From Pseudohalioglobus lutimaris (lineage in GTDB: Bacteria > Pseudomonadota > Gammaproteobacteria > Pseudomonadales > Halieaceae), in NCBI RefSeq assembly GCF_002866825.1, contig NZ_PKUS01000040.1:1-51873 (forward strand): a stretch of 51,873 bases of DNA. Direction: 5' to 3'. Of this stretch, positions 1 through 10,073 are shown piece by piece (position 1 is the first letter of the stretch; each line of letters begins with the position of its first letter). Below the pieces are notes generated by a model that ran no database searches, had not been told where the DNA came from, and worked only from the letters and a program-made list of their open reading frames with translations. The position numbers and the translations under genes were made by a program.

Positions 1-17
1 TTACCCCATTCGTGGTG

Positions 18-63
18 TCCGCTTTGTTTGAATGCCTCATTTCCCGCTAATGTGCGATGAACC
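18..63. repeat. Left copy of window-terminal inverted repeat
   Basis: Read on the minus strand from 63 outward to 18, this stretch repeats the right end of the window. Positions 63-26 match 51812-51849 base for base (38 nt). The right copy then carries an extra 16 nt before the shared last 8 nt. Both copies read outward from the unique sequence and both start beside an A/T run. This is what the ends of two copies of a mobile element or dispersed repeat would look like; no transposase gene lies inside the window. Confidence 0.8.
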
Positions 64-109
64 TTTTTTTTATCCAACAGTAAAGGAGGGGTGGAATACG
101 CTAGCAGAC

Positions 110-171
110 CGGTGGTATAAGCCACCGAGGTAGTATACGATTAAAAAAAAACCACCGGCAACGACTGGTGG
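110..171. promoter_or_regulatory. Hairpin-rich leader/operator region upstream of the TetR gene
   Basis: This AT-rich intergenic stretch holds two small inverted repeats. The first is a 6-bp stem at 110-115/122-127 (CGGTGG with CCACCG). The second pairs ACCACC at 151-156 with GGTGGG at 166-171 with one mismatch. TetR-family genes are often autoregulated through palindromes just upstream, so these are candidate operators, but nothing in the sequence proves it. Confidence 0.3.
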
Positions 172-190
172 GTACAAGGTAGGGCAAGTC

Positions 191-844
191 ATGACAGGAC
201 CAAGAAGGCAGGTGGAACTGCTGGAGAAGAATCGTCCGCGGCAGGAGCGTGCCAAGCGGACTTACGAATCGATTTTAGTCGCAGCAGCCGAACTTCTGGT
301 AGAAGTGGGTGTGGAGCGGATCTCGACCAATTTAATCGCCGAACGGGCGGGGATTACAGTGCCCGCGCTGTATCGCTATTTCCCCAATAAGTACGCAGTG
401 ATCAACGCCCTGGGCGTCGAGTTGATGGAGCAACAGGCTCTGCTGTTCGAGAAATGGGTGGAGACCTATTTATCGGAAGGCAAGCCGCAGGCACTGCTGG
501 GGCACATCTACGAAGTACTGAAAGCCAATTACGACGCCATCAGGGAACAGGTGGGAGGCATCGAGATTGTTCAGGCATTGCGGGCGGTTTCACCGCTGCA
601 GGAAGTGCGCCTGACCTCGCATCGCCTGGTGTCAGAACAGTTCGCACGGTTCCTGGCCAAGCTGTTGAATCGGGCAGTTGATGAAGAACTACTGCTCCAG
701 GCCCGTGTTTCCGTTGATATCGGCTACAGCGCGGTGGAGATGGCCCTGGAAGACAGCGACCTTCCGGTTGAAAAGGTGCTGCGCCAGAGCGCCAGAATGC
801 TGGAGATGTACTGGCGCAGCAGCGCCGGCCTGCCGCTGGTTTAA
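191..844 (+). CDS. TetR/AcrR family transcriptional regulator
   Basis: 217-aa predicted DNA-binding repressor. The N-terminal TetR domain is clear: a basic lead-in (residues 13-23), helix 1 at about 24-40 and the helix-turn-helix at about 44-66, ending in the family signature around [10 protein letters not shown]. The rest (about 75-217) is an all-helical ligand-binding and dimerisation domain of no recognisable subfamily, so the ligand and targets are unknown. The gene stands alone and converges on the membrane cold-shock gene, the two stops overlapping at 841-844. Small palindromes upstream may be its own operator. Confidence 0.85.
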   Translation: MTGPRRQVELLEKNRPRQERAKRTYESILVAAAELLVEVGVERISTNLIAERAGITVPALYRYFPNKYAVINALGVELMEQQALLFEKWVETYLSEGKPQALLGHIYEVLKANYDAIREQVGGIEIVQALRAVSPLQEVRLTSHRLVSEQFARFLAKLLNRAVDEELLLQARVSVDIGYSAVEMALEDSDLPVEKVLRQSARMLEMYWRSSAGLPLV

Positions 845-1266
845 AGTCCCTCGACGTCTTCGGCCTGGGGGCCCTTGTCTGTGTGCGACTCAACAAAGGT
901 CACCCGCTGACCCTCGCGTAGCCCGCGACGACCCTCGCCTCGGATAGAGCGAAAATGCACGAAAATCTCATCGCCATTGTCCTTGGTGATAAAGCCGAAC
1001 CCTTTCGATACGTTGAACCATTTCACCTGACCCTCATCTCGTGGGCCCGTTGCAGTGGGGGCGGGTGCATCTTCAAAGCTGTCGTGGTCAGCCCCGGCGG
1101 CAGTGACCGGCGATGTTGAGCCCGCGGGAACAGATACCAGCAGAGCGGTGATAACGGTGGCGGCGACCAGTACCAGCGGCAGTGGCAGGGTGGGGACGAA
1201 GTGGAGTAGGGCCCAGGCGGCGGCGGCGACGAGCAGGCTGATTACGATTTTTACAACTGGATTCAT
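841..1266 (-). CDS. Membrane-anchored cold-shock-domain protein
   Basis: 141-aa protein. Two hydrophobic helices lie at about residues 4-22 and 27-46, followed by a Pro/Ala/Thr-rich linker and a C-terminal cold-shock domain (about 75-141) with both nucleic-acid-binding motifs, KGFGFI and IFVHF. Cold-shock domains bind single-stranded RNA or DNA; here one would be tethered to the inner membrane. The start at 1266 follows a GAGGT ribosome site; an in-frame upstream extension to 1365 has no such site and adds a non-conserved leader. The domain closely resembles the soluble Csp encoded just upstream, suggesting duplication and fusion. Confidence 0.8.
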   Translation of the reverse strand: MNPVVKIVISLLVAAAAWALLHFVPTLPLPLVLVAATVITALLVSVPAGSTSPVTAAGADHDSFEDAPAPTATGPRDEGQVKWFNVSKGFGFITKDNGDEIFVHFRSIRGEGRRGLREGQRVTFVESHTDKGPQAEDVEGL

Positions 1267-1345
1267 GGGTACCTCATTGTCAATGGCGTGCCCGGCGAGA
1301 TTGATGGAAATCCGGCCACTACCTAACCCTTGCGGGTAAGAAAAT

Positions 1346-1375
1346 AAAAAAAGCCGAAGCGCCAAATGTGCTTCC
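1346..1375 (-). terminator. Rho-independent terminator of the csp gene
   Basis: Read on the minus strand, a GAAGC...GCTTC stem (1370-1374 with 1356-1360) is followed within a few bases by a run of seven T (1352-1346). It lies about 60 bp downstream of the 70-aa cold-shock gene and upstream of the membrane cold-shock gene, so the two are probably separate transcripts. Confidence 0.65.
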
Positions 1376-1436
1376 AGCTTTGCTGTGTCGATTGTTCTTG
1401 CCTGCGCCGCTTACCTTACCTGGCGTTGGCTACAGA

Positions 1437-1649
1437 TTATAGCTTGTGGACGTCTTCCGCCTGCAGCCCCTTGGGGCCTTCTATCAGGTTGAATTCCACT
1501 GGCTGCCCCTCGTTCAGGGTGCGATACCCTTCTCCCTGGATGGAGCGGAAGTGAACGAAGATGTCATCATCTCCTTCCTCGCGGGTAATAAATCCAAATC
1601 CTTTTGCATTGTTAAACCATTTCACCGTGCCATTTACACGATCACTCAT
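1437..1649 (-). CDS. CspA-family cold-shock protein
   Basis: 70-aa single-domain cold-shock protein of the usual length for CspA/CspD-type proteins. It has RNP1 (KGFGFI, about 16-21) and RNP2 (IFVHF, about 29-33) and the typical start [13 protein letters not shown]. The expected role is RNA/ssDNA binding and melting of RNA structure in the cytoplasm. It lies downstream of valS with a gap of about 90 bp, and a terminator follows it. The sequence alone does not say which Csp paralogue it is or whether it is cold-induced. Confidence 0.92.
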   Translation of the reverse strand: MSDRVNGTVKWFNNAKGFGFITREEGDDDIFVHFRSIQGEGYRTLNEGQPVEFNLIEGPKGLQAEDVHKL

Positions 1650-1739
1650 ACCACTATCCTCGGTTTTAGCATTTTGCTTTTATTATTCTCCAGCGGCTCT
1701 GTGGTCGATGGAGACGTGAAACCTGTGGCGCCGAGGGCT

Positions 1740-4508
1740 TTACATCTGGCGGATGCGTTGCTCCTGCTCCTGTAACTTTTGCCGGGCCTGTTCGAGTCCC
1801 TGCAGTTTCTCCCGCTCCTTCTCCACTACGGCTGCGGGTGCCTTGTCGACGAAGGCGCTGTTGTTCAACTTGCCCTGAACTCTTTGTAAGTCGTTACTCA
1901 GCTTTTCAATCTCTCTGGCGAGGCGGGCAAGCTCGGCTTCCTTGTCTATGAGATCAGCCATGGGCACGAGAATCTCCAGCTCTCCCACCAGCGCGGTGGC
2001 TGCTACAGGTGCTTCCTCCGTTTTCTCAAGCCAGGCAATGTCTTCCAGCTTCGCCAGCTTGCGCAGGTAGGGTGCGTTTTCCGCCAGCCTTCGCTGATCT
2101 TCCTCATTGCCATTTTTCAGCAGCACGGTCAGCGCTTTGCCAGGAGGTATGTTCATCTCTCCACGGATGTTGCGCACGCCCACAATTACACCTTTAAGCC
2201 ATTCTATATCTGCGTTCGCGGCGCTGTCCATAGCGCCCGTGTCCGATTCGGGGTAGGGCTGGAGCATGATAGTAGGCCCTGATTTTCCAGCCAGTGGCGC
2301 AACGGTTTGCCATATTTCTTCGGTGATAAAGGGCATCATCGGGTGCAGTAACCTCAGCCAGGTCTCCAGCACGCGGATCAATGTGCGTCGCGTACCACGC
2401 TTTGCCGCGTCATCCGCGTGTTCGTCCCAGAGTACTGGCTTGGACAGTTCCAGGTACCAGTCACAGTATTCGTTCCAGATAAACTCGTACAGCGCCTGTG
2501 ATGCCAGGTCTAGCCTGTAGGCGGCGATGGCCCTCGCTACCTCCACCTCGGTCTCCTGCAGTTTGCTGACAATCCAGCGGTCCGCCAGGCTGAGCGCAAC
2601 GGGCAGTTCGGCATCCAGTCCACAATCCTCGCCCTCGCAGTTCATCAGCACGTAACGGGCGGCGTTCCATATCTTGTTGCAGAAGTTGCGAAAGCCTTCG
2701 ATGCGACCAATATCAAATTTGATGTCGCGCCCGGTTGATGCCAGCGAGAAGTAGGTAAAACGCAGGGCGTCAGTACCGTATGCGCCTATGCCCTCGGGGA
2801 ATTGTTTACGGGTGGCCTTTTCAATCTTCGCCGCCAGCTTTGGCTGCATCATGCCCGCGGTGCGCTTGCTGACCAGTTCTTCCAGTTCAATGCCGTCGAT
2901 CAGGTCGATGGGGTCTATTACGTTGCCCTTTGACTTGGACATCTTCTGCCCTTCGCCGTCACGCACCAATCCGTGCACGTAAACCGTGTGGAAGGGCACC
3001 TCCTTACGGAAATGCAGGGTCATCATGATCATCCGGGCGACCCAGAAAAAGATGATGTCAAAGCCGGTGACAAGAACGGAGCTGGGATGAAAGGTTTTCA
3101 GTTCTTCGGTCTCTTCCGGCCATCCCAGGGTGGAGAACGTCCACAGCGCAGAGGAGAACCAGGTGTCCAGGACATCATCGTCCTGCTGCAGGTGCATTTC
3201 GTCAGCCAGCTGGTGTTCTGCTCGCACGGCCGCCTCGGACTCGCCTACATAGACCTTGCCGTTGTCGTCGTACCAGGCCGGAATGCGGTGTCCCCACCAT
3301 AGCTGGCGACTGATGCACCAGTCCTGTATGTCGCGCATCCAGGCAAAATAGGTGTTCTCCCACTGCTTGGGAACGAACTGTATATCGCCGTTCTCAACCG
3401 CGGCAATTGCCGGTTTGGCCAGCTCGCGGGCGTCCACATACCACTGATCGGTCAGGTAGGGCTCTATCACCACGCCGGAACGGTCCCCCCGGGGTACCTT
3501 GAGCGTGTGCTCGTCTATTTTGTCGAGCAGACCAAGTGCGTCCAGGTCGGCCACAATCTGCTTGCGTGCCTCGTAGCGGTCCATGCCCACGTAGTGCGCA
3601 GGCGCTTCGCCACCGATGGCCGCATCGTCGTCGAGAATGTTGATCAACGGCAGTCCGTGACGCTTGCCCATTTCATAGTCATTGAAATCATGGGCGGGTG
3701 TGATCTTTACACAGCCTGTGCCGAACTCCCTGTCCACATAATCATCGGCGATCACCGGTATCTGGCGGCCGGTGAGGGGCAGCTCGACGCTGCGGCCGAT
3801 GAGATGAGCGTAGCGTTCGTCCTTCGGGTGCACCGCGACTGCAGCATCTCCGAGCATGGTTTCAGGGCGAGTCGTGGCCACGGTGAGGTGGCCTTCGCCG
3901 CCAGCAAGTGGATAGTTAAAGTGCCACAGGTGCCCCTGCTCTTCCTCGGAGATCACCTCCAGGTCGGAGATGGCTGTGTGTAGAACCGGGTCCCAGTTCA
4001 CCAGGCGCTTGCCGCGGTAGATCAGGCCCTGCTCATACAGGCGTATAAACACTTCCTGTACTGCTGCAGACAGCCCCTCGTCCATGGTGAATCGTTCACG
4101 GGACCAGTCAAGCGAGGAACCCAGGCGGCGCAGCTGGCGGGTGATGGTGCCGCCAGATTGCTCCTTCCATTCCCACACCTTCTCAATGAATTTCTCCCGG
4201 CCCAGCTCATGACGGCTGATTCCCTCGGCCTCCAGCTGGCGTTCGACAACCATCTGCGTGGCGATTCCCGCGTGGTCGGTGCCCACCTGCCACAGCGTGT
4301 TATACCCGGCCATGCGGTGATAGCGAATCAACGCGTCCATGATCGCTTCCTGGAAACCGTGGCCCATGTGCAGGCTGCCGGTGACGTTGGGCGGCGGAAT
4401 CATGATGCTGTAGGCCTGCTCGCCTCCCTGTGGGGCGAAGTAGTTACTGGCCTCCCACTCTTGATACCAGCGGGTTTCAATATCAGCAGGTTGGAATGTC
4501 TTTTCCAT
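1740..4508 (-). CDS. valS: Valyl-tRNA synthetase
   Basis: 922-aa class I aminoacyl-tRNA synthetase that charges tRNA-Val and edits misactivated threonine. Visible signatures are the HIGH-type motif in [13 protein letters not shown] (about residues 38-50), the CP1 editing domain (about 190-340), the KMSKS motif, the anticodon-binding helical domain and the C-terminal coiled-coil arm (about 855-922, rich in E, K, L and Q) that ends valine enzymes. The length is normal. It is the last gene of a valS-holC-pepA block on the minus strand, an order common in gammaproteobacteria. Confidence 0.97.
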   Translation of the reverse strand: MEKTFQPADIETRWYQEWEASNYFAPQGGEQAYSIMIPPPNVTGSLHMGHGFQEAIMDALIRYHRMAGYNTLWQVGTDHAGIATQMVVERQLEAEGISRHELGREKFIEKVWEWKEQSGGTITRQLRRLGSSLDWSRERFTMDEGLSAAVQEVFIRLYEQGLIYRGKRLVNWDPVLHTAISDLEVISEEEQGHLWHFNYPLAGGEGHLTVATTRPETMLGDAAVAVHPKDERYAHLIGRSVELPLTGRQIPVIADDYVDREFGTGCVKITPAHDFNDYEMGKRHGLPLINILDDDAAIGGEAPAHYVGMDRYEARKQIVADLDALGLLDKIDEHTLKVPRGDRSGVVIEPYLTDQWYVDARELAKPAIAAVENGDIQFVPKQWENTYFAWMRDIQDWCISRQLWWGHRIPAWYDDNGKVYVGESEAAVRAEHQLADEMHLQQDDDVLDTWFSSALWTFSTLGWPEETEELKTFHPSSVLVTGFDIIFFWVARMIMMTLHFRKEVPFHTVYVHGLVRDGEGQKMSKSKGNVIDPIDLIDGIELEELVSKRTAGMMQPKLAAKIEKATRKQFPEGIGAYGTDALRFTYFSLASTGRDIKFDIGRIEGFRNFCNKIWNAARYVLMNCEGEDCGLDAELPVALSLADRWIVSKLQETEVEVARAIAAYRLDLASQALYEFIWNEYCDWYLELSKPVLWDEHADDAAKRGTRRTLIRVLETWLRLLHPMMPFITEEIWQTVAPLAGKSGPTIMLQPYPESDTGAMDSAANADIEWLKGVIVGVRNIRGEMNIPPGKALTVLLKNGNEEDQRRLAENAPYLRKLAKLEDIAWLEKTEEAPVAATALVGELEILVPMADLIDKEAELARLAREIEKLSNDLQRVQGKLNNSAFVDKAPAAVVEKEREKLQGLEQARQKLQEQEQRIRQM

Positions 4509-4635
4509 CAGTCGGGGAGTCCGGGTGTAAATGCAGGGGCGGGATTATACGCGAAGCCTTGCCGCCTTTACAGGCGCGCGCGACGAGTCCGTTCGCTGGA
4601 TTGCCGCGCAGGTGCGCGACTATATTATCGCCGGG

Positions 4636-5055
4636 CTAAAGGTCGTGCTTTTCCAGCTGGTAGCCGCGTTCCTTGTAGAAGCGCCAGGAGTTGCGCAGGG
4701 CCGCAAGGCTGGCCTCATCCTGGGTGACGACTTCGGCCACCCGGGCGAAGCGGGAGAAAAAAGCCGGTATTTCCAACTGCAGGTTGATCAGCAGGTCCGA
4801 GTGTTTACCGGGGTCCTGCCCCCAGCCTATGGCGACCTGCTCCGCTTGCGAATCTCCAGCGAGTGCGTGCGGGACGAAGCTGGCGGGGCGGAAACTCCAT
4901 AACAGCGCATCCAGCGCCTGCGCCTGAGTTTTGTCCACAGCGTTGATATAGACCTGGTGCCCCTGTGCATAGGCCTTGTCGGCGAGCCTCGCGGCCACCT
5001 GCAGTCGCTGCCCGGACTCGGCGGCCTGAACCACGTAGAACCCGACGCGGGTCAC
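4636..5055 (-). CDS. holC: DNA polymerase III chi subunit
   Basis: 139-aa HolC family protein. The chi subunit joins the clamp-loader complex through psi and binds SSB, helping hand over primers on the lagging strand. The N-terminus (TRVGFYVVQ), the central QALDALLWSFRPASFVPHAL segment and the C-terminal part, ending RFYKERGYQLEKHDL, follow the family pattern. Its start overlaps the end of pepA by 4 bp, indicating translational coupling, and valS follows after about 130 bp. The match to pepA-holC-valS order supports the call. Confidence 0.9.
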   Translation of the reverse strand: MTRVGFYVVQAAESGQRLQVAARLADKAYAQGHQVYINAVDKTQAQALDALLWSFRPASFVPHALAGDSQAEQVAIGWGQDPGKHSDLLINLQLEIPAFFSRFARVAEVVTQDEASLAALRNSWRFYKERGYQLEKHDL

Positions 5056-6536
5056 TTGCCGGCGCGACCCATGAGGTAGCGGGTCAGCATGCTGACAGGT
5101 CGGCCGGTAGCGCCCTTGGGCGTGCTATCCCAGGCGGTGCCGGCAATATCAAGGTGCGCCCAGTCGTAGGCCTCGGCGAACTCCTTGAGGAAGCATGCCG
5201 CGGTCACGCTGCCGCCGCCGGGTCCACCTATATTGGCCAGGTCAGCGAAGTTGCTCTTCAATTGCTTGCTGTACTCGTCCCAGAGGGGCATGCGCCAGGC
5301 GCGGTCATGGCTTTCCACGCCCGCTTCAATAAGTTGTTCGGCCAGTTTGTCGGTGTTCGCATACAGCCCGGTGGCGTGGGCGCCCAGCGCTACCACACAG
5401 GCGCCGGTAAGGGTGGCAATGTCGATGACCGCAGCAGGCTTGAAGCGCTCCACATAGGTCAGCGCATCACATAACACCAGCCGGCCCTCGGCATCGGTAT
5501 TGAGAACCTCAATGGTTTTACCGGCCATGCTGGTGACCACGTCACCGGGCTTGGTCGCCTTACCGCTGGGCATGTTTTCTGCGGCGGCCACCACGGCAAT
5601 CACGTTGAGCGGCAGCGCCATTTCAGTGATGGCATGCAGGGTGCCGAAAACGCTGGCGGCGCCGCCCATGTCGTATTTCATCTCGTCCATTTTGGCGCCG
5701 GGCTTGAGGGAGATGCCGCCGCTGTCAAAGGTGATACCTTTTCCTACCAGTACATAGGGTTTGTCGCCTTTCTTACCACCGGCATAATTCATCACGATGA
5801 GCTTGGCCGGCTCTTCTGTGCCGGCGGTCACTGAGAGCAGGGAGTGCATGCCCAGCTCGCGCATCTTCTTTTCTTCCAGAATCTGTACGCTGAGTTTGTT
5901 ATTGCCACGACCCAGCTTACGTGCCTGTTGTGCCAGGTAGCCGGGCGTGCAGATGTTGCCCGGCAGGTTGGCCAGGTTGCGGGCGGTATTAACGCCCAGG
6001 CCGGTGGCGGCACCCTGGTCCAGTGCGCGCTGCGCCACTGCCTTGCTTTCCGTGCTGACCACGACCCGTGACAGCTTGAAAGCAGGTTTGGGAGTGGACA
6101 CCGTCTCGGTGTAGCGATAAGCGCTGCTCTGCAGTGCGCGGGCGAGCATCTCCAGAAACCATTGTTCGTCGGCGTCATTGATCTTCAGGTGATCGGTCAG
6201 CAACAGGGCGTCTTTGGCGCTGGTCCCGTTGAGGCCGGAGTAGATTACGTTGGCCACTTCGCGGGCGCCCGTGCGGTCGAACTTTTTCTTCTCGCCACAG
6301 CCCACCAACAACAGCCGCTTTGCTTTGCCGGCGCCGGGTAGTGTTGTCGTCTGGCCGCGTTTGGCCTCGAAATCACCCAGGGCAAGGGCTGCCTTGATGC
6401 TGCCGCCTGAGGCTTTATCCAGCGCCGCAACGGCCCCGGGGAGTTTGCCGTCGCTGAACAGGGGCAGCACGGCACATTGGCTGGTGGTGTTGGCCGCGTC
6501 ACTGATTTTGCGGGCTGAAAACTTGATCGCGCTCAT
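5052..6536 (-). CDS. pepA: Cytosol (leucyl) aminopeptidase PepA
   Basis: 494-aa M17 metallo-aminopeptidase that removes N-terminal residues from peptides in the cytoplasm. In E. coli it also binds DNA in Xer recombination and carAB control. The M17 signature NTDAEGRLVL, which holds two metal ligands, is present, as are the metal-binding Lys/Asp region (VGKGITFDSGGISLKPG) and the LTGACVVALG segment. The start at 6536 has a GAGG ribosome site about 10 bases upstream; the reading frame continues to 6596, but that extension looks non-coding. It is divergent from lptF and overlaps holC by 4 bp. Confidence 0.95.
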   Translation of the reverse strand: MSAIKFSARKISDAANTTSQCAVLPLFSDGKLPGAVAALDKASGGSIKAALALGDFEAKRGQTTTLPGAGKAKRLLLVGCGEKKKFDRTGAREVANVIYSGLNGTSAKDALLLTDHLKINDADEQWFLEMLARALQSSAYRYTETVSTPKPAFKLSRVVVSTESKAVAQRALDQGAATGLGVNTARNLANLPGNICTPGYLAQQARKLGRGNNKLSVQILEEKKMRELGMHSLLSVTAGTEEPAKLIVMNYAGGKKGDKPYVLVGKGITFDSGGISLKPGAKMDEMKYDMGGAASVFGTLHAITEMALPLNVIAVVAAAENMPSGKATKPGDVVTSMAGKTIEVLNTDAEGRLVLCDALTYVERFKPAAVIDIATLTGACVVALGAHATGLYANTDKLAEQLIEAGVESHDRAWRMPLWDEYSKQLKSNFADLANIGGPGGGSVTAACFLKEFAEAYDWAHLDIAGTAWDSTPKGATGRPVSMLTRYLMGRAGK

Positions 6537-6627
6537 GCTGAATAACCTCGCTGTATATGCTCGCGCTAGTGTATGATGTTGCGCACGCAAACCCAACCAT
6601 AAACTCCGAAATCAAAGCTCTACAGGC

Positions 6628-7737
6628 ATGAAAATACTCGGTTATCTCTCCCGCGATGTCCTCATGCATATGTTGGCGGTGAGCTTTGTACTGTTGGTCA
6701 TCATTATTAGCGGCCGCTTTGTGAAGTATCTCGCTGAAGCCGCTGTCGGTGACCTCGCCGCGGACATCCTGCTGCCGGTGATGCTCTATCGTTTGCCCGG
6801 GTTTCTTGAGTTGATCGTGCCGCTGGGCCTGTTTATTGGCATCCTCATGTCTTATGGCCGCCTGTACGTAGAGAGCGAGATGGTGATTCTCACCGCTACC
6901 GGACTCAGTCCCACGCGACTGGCCGGCTACAGTCTCGTGCCCGCGGCGGTGGTGATGTTGCTGGTCGGTGCACTGAGTCTCTGGATATCACCGCTGGGAG
7001 CCGCCCGCTCTGACGCGCTGCTACATGCCCCGGAATCGTCACAGGGTCTCAATGCGGTCGCAGCGGGGCGATTCCAGACCCGGCGCAGCAATAATACGGT
7101 TAGCTATGCCCAGACCATCAGTGCCGATGGAGTGATGCGCTCGGTGTTTCTTTCCCAGGGTAATCGCGATGACGATGGAAAACTGCGTATGCAGGTGACC
7201 GTTGCCCAGGAGGGTGAGGTAAAGTTCAACACCGAAACCGGTGCCCGCTACCTGGAGTTACGCGACGGCTTTCGCTATGACGGCTATCCGGGTGACCTGG
7301 ATTACCGCATGGTGCGGTTTGAACGTTTCGGCGAATTGATTCCCGAACCGGAAGGCGGTATCCGCACCGCCGATCCTGTGGATGGTCGTTCAACGCTCAA
7401 GTTGCTGGCATCGGACAGTCCGGAAGATCGCGCGGCCCTGCACTGGCGCCTGTCGATTCCGCTGATGGTGCCAGTGCTTGCCATCATTGCCATGTGTATG
7501 AGCCGCACCGACCATCGGCGAGGGCGCTATATCAAGATGGCGCCTGCCTTTCTCGTTTACCTCGGATACCTGATGCTGCTGGCCAATGCGCGCTCGGGCA
7601 TGGCTGACGGGCAGGGCACTGCGTTGGCGATGTGGAGCGTGCACCTGCTGTTCCTGTCTGTGGCCCTGGCGATGCTTTATGGGCCCTCCCTGGTCGGGCG
7701 TATCAAGCATCGGAGGTACCTGAATGCGAAGGCTTGA
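6628..7737 (+). CDS. lptF: LPS export ABC transporter permease LptF
   Basis: 369-aa inner-membrane permease of the LptBFG complex, which extracts lipopolysaccharide from the inner membrane and pushes it along the LptC-A bridge. It has the family layout: about three N-terminal membrane helices (about 12-35, 50-75, 98-120), a large periplasmic beta-jellyroll domain (about 130-260) and three C-terminal helices (about 275-360). The N-terminus (MKILGYLSRDVL) is typical. It overlaps lptG by 14 bp, so the two are co-translated, and it is divergent from pepA as in many gammaproteobacteria. Confidence 0.95.
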   Translation: MKILGYLSRDVLMHMLAVSFVLLVIIISGRFVKYLAEAAVGDLAADILLPVMLYRLPGFLELIVPLGLFIGILMSYGRLYVESEMVILTATGLSPTRLAGYSLVPAAVVMLLVGALSLWISPLGAARSDALLHAPESSQGLNAVAAGRFQTRRSNNTVSYAQTISADGVMRSVFLSQGNRDDDGKLRMQVTVAQEGEVKFNTETGARYLELRDGFRYDGYPGDLDYRMVRFERFGELIPEPEGGIRTADPVDGRSTLKLLASDSPEDRAALHWRLSIPLMVPVLAIIAMCMSRTDHRRGRYIKMAPAFLVYLGYLMLLANARSGMADGQGTALAMWSVHLLFLSVALAMLYGPSLVGRIKHRRYLNAKA

Positions 7738-8785
7738 TCGATATGTCGGCTGGACGGTCTTCAGCTCGATCGCGCTGGTACTGGTGGTTATCGTGGGCCT
7801 CGACGCCATCGCCGCCTTTATAGACGAGTCCGATGACATATCCGAGACCTACAGCTTCCTGCAGGTGAGCCTGTACATAGGGCTTACGCTCCCGGGGCGG
7901 TTTTACGAGTACATTCCCTTCGCCGCCCTGATCGGCTGCATGCTTGGTCTTGGCCAGCTCGCAACAACCAGTGAACTCGTGGTGATGCGGGCATCGGGTG
8001 TGTCTATCGGGCGGCTGGTGTGGGTAGCGATGAAGCCGGCGCTGTTGATCGCTATTATGGGCTTTCTGCTCGGTGAGTTTGTGGCCCCCAAGACAGACCA
8101 GTGGGCCGAGACCAGGCGCGCCCTGGCTCAGAACCCCGGGGAGAGTTTTGCCGGTCGACATGGAATATGGAACCGGGAAGGCAATACTTTCCTGCATTTC
8201 AATGCCCTGGAGGAAACGGGGGTCGTGCATGGCATTACGCTGTTGCAATTCGATGACAAACTGAGAATGGACTCCTCACTGCGTGCGCGGCTCGCCACCT
8301 ACAAGGGCGATTACTGGACCATGGAGGACGTGGTGCAGACGCGCTTCAGTAGTTGGCAAACCACGCGTAAAATCTACCCGACCCTGCGCTGGGATACCGG
8401 TATTACACCGGAGCTGCTTACCCTGGTGGTGGTAGAGCCCGACCAGCTGCCCTTGAGCGAGCTGTATCGCTACAGCCGTTACCTGCAGTTACAGGGCCTT
8501 GATTCGGAAGACTACCAGTTAGCCTTGTGGCGTAAGCTGTTACAGCCGGCGGCGATCGGTGGCCTGGTGCTGGTGGCGATTTCTTTTATTTTCGGCCCCC
8601 TGCGTGAAGGCACTTTGGGGTTTCGCATCTTTGCCGGGGTTATCGTCGGCATTGTTTTCCGCACCAGCCAGGACTTGCTGGGTCCCGCCAGCCTGGTCTT
8701 TGGCTTTCCGCCAGTTTACGCGGCGCTGGCGCCGGTGCTGATTTGTTTCCTTTTCGGTATGCTGCTGCTGACAAGGGCTCGCTGA
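7724..8785 (+). CDS. lptG: LPS export ABC transporter permease LptG
   Basis: 353-aa partner of LptF in the LPS-extracting ABC transporter. The topology is the same: N-terminal helices (about 12-30, 55-80, 100-120), a periplasmic domain (about 130-270) and three C-terminal helices. The start MRRLDRYVGWTVFSS is typical of LptG. Its start lies inside the 3' end of lptF. A 7-bp stem-loop covers its stop codon, and an RDD-family gene converges from the other strand. Confidence 0.95.
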   Translation: MRRLDRYVGWTVFSSIALVLVVIVGLDAIAAFIDESDDISETYSFLQVSLYIGLTLPGRFYEYIPFAALIGCMLGLGQLATTSELVVMRASGVSIGRLVWVAMKPALLIAIMGFLLGEFVAPKTDQWAETRRALAQNPGESFAGRHGIWNREGNTFLHFNALEETGVVHGITLLQFDDKLRMDSSLRARLATYKGDYWTMEDVVQTRFSSWQTTRKIYPTLRWDTGITPELLTLVVVEPDQLPLSELYRYSRYLQLQGLDSEDYQLALWRKLLQPAAIGGLVLVAISFIFGPLREGTLGFRIFAGVIVGIVFRTSQDLLGPASLVFGFPPVYAALAPVLICFLFGMLLLTRAR

Positions 8786-8794
8786 GAGCGAGCC
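8776..8794. terminator. Possible bidirectional terminator hairpin after lptG
   Basis: GGCTCGC (8776-8782) pairs perfectly with GCGAGCC (8788-8794) around a 5-base loop that contains the lptG stop codon. It sits between two convergent genes, where a shared terminator would be expected. There is no T run on either side, so termination is uncertain. Confidence 0.35.
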
Positions 8795-8800
8795 AGCACT

Positions 8801-9265
8801 TCATGGGGACTTGTCGCGGCTACTTTTGGGCAGCAATTCGAGTGTGGTCCCCGACAGGTAGTCGTGCCAATAGCGGTCGTTTCGATCCACCAGTTTCCAC
8901 AGGTACCCCAATCCCAGACAGCCCGCGGAAAGCGTGGCGCCAGCGCAGCGCAGCACCGCTTGACGGAATGTGATCTCGCCGCCATTGATGGCAACCAGCT
9001 TGATTCGCCATGCCTGCATACCCAGTGTCTGGCCATTTTTAAGCCAGAATGCGCTGAAAAAGCCCACCAGTGATAACACCACTAGAGCCTGTCCCAGGTG
9101 GGGGTTGAGTACCTCTTGTTCACCGTCGCTCAGCTGCACGATCACGCCCAGGGCAATGGCGTAGACCACGAATATCAGGGCGATCACCAGCAGGGCGTCA
9201 TAGACCATGGAAACCAGGTGGCGCAGTAGCGAGGGGGAAGGTCGTTTCTCTGGTGCATCGTTCAT
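8801..9265 (-). CDS. RDD-family membrane protein
   Basis: 154-aa inner-membrane protein of the RDD family. After a short cytoplasmic lead (MNDAPEKRPSPSLLRHLVSM) it has helices at about 22-45 and 63-82, then the conserved block around QTLGMQAWRIKLV and an amphipathic or third helix at about 110-130. The function of this family is generally unknown; some members affect ion transport. The start at 9265 is chosen because the frame upstream (to 9475) does not look like protein. It converges on lptG and diverges from the two-component operon. Confidence 0.8.
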   Translation of the reverse strand: MNDAPEKRPSPSLLRHLVSMVYDALLVIALIFVVYAIALGVIVQLSDGEQEVLNPHLGQALVVLSLVGFFSAFWLKNGQTLGMQAWRIKLVAINGGEITFRQAVLRCAGATLSAGCLGLGYLWKLVDRNDRYWHDYLSGTTLELLPKSSRDKSP

Positions 9266-9388
9266 TGCAGGCGAGTTTACCACCAAATGCCGCGGATTAA
9301 TGATTGGTAATGAAATCGTCGTACTGCAGCGCTGTGCTTTAGCCGCCGTGGGGCGCGTGCTACATTCTTGGGTTAAAAGGACCAGCCC

Positions 9389-10072
9389 ATGAATATTCTG
9401 CTTGTAGAAGATGATGCCGCCGTTGCCGAATTTATCGGTACGGAACTGACGCGCGCCGGCTGCACCCATACCCACTGTGGCGATGGAGACCGGGCCTACG
9501 ACATCGCTTCGGAGCAGGTTTTTGACGTCTGCATTATTGACCGTATGTTACCCGGCCGTGACGGCCTCACCCTGGTGCGCGATCTGCGCGCAGCCGGCAA
9601 TCTTACCCCGGTGCTGGTACTCAGCGCCCTGGGCGAAGTGGATGACAGGGTCCAGGGTCTGCACAGCGGTGCCGATGACTATCTGGTAAAGCCGTTTGCG
9701 ATGGACGAGTTGCTGGCGCGACTACAGGTTTTGTGCCGACGCACTGCCAGTACAGCAGATGTCACCACCCGTCTGCAGGTTGCGGGGCTGGGGATGGACC
9801 TGCTGCAACAGGAGGTCACCCGCGACGGGCGGGTGATTGTACTGCAGCCCCGGGAATACAAATTACTGGAATACCTGATGCGGCATGCCGGACAGGTGGT
9901 TACCCGGGCGATGCTGCTGGAGCACGTCTGGGGCTATAACTTCGATCCGCAAACCAATGTGATTGATGTACACGTGTCGCGGCTGCGGCAAAAGATCGAC
10001 AAGGATTTTGACGCGCCACTCCTGCTCACCGTGCGCGGCGCTGGCTACCGGCTGGGTCTGGAGGAAGACTGA
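9389..10072 (+). CDS. OmpR/PhoB-family response regulator
   Basis: 227-aa transcription factor with an N-terminal receiver domain (about 1-115) and a C-terminal winged-helix DNA-binding domain (about 130-225). The acidic pocket (EDD near residue 7), the phospho-acceptor Asp about residue 51 in CIIDRMLPG and the conserved Lys in YLVKPF are all visible. The winged helix has the usual REYKLLEYLM and DVHVSRLRQKID stretches. The partner kinase starts two bases after its stop. Its target genes cannot be inferred from the window. Confidence 0.93.
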   Translation: MNILLVEDDAAVAEFIGTELTRAGCTHTHCGDGDRAYDIASEQVFDVCIIDRMLPGRDGLTLVRDLRAAGNLTPVLVLSALGEVDDRVQGLHSGADDYLVKPFAMDELLARLQVLCRRTASTADVTTRLQVAGLGMDLLQQEVTRDGRVIVLQPREYKLLEYLMRHAGQVVTRAMLLEHVWGYNFDPQTNVIDVHVSRLRQKIDKDFDAPLLLTVRGAGYRLGLEED

Positions 10073-10073
10073 A

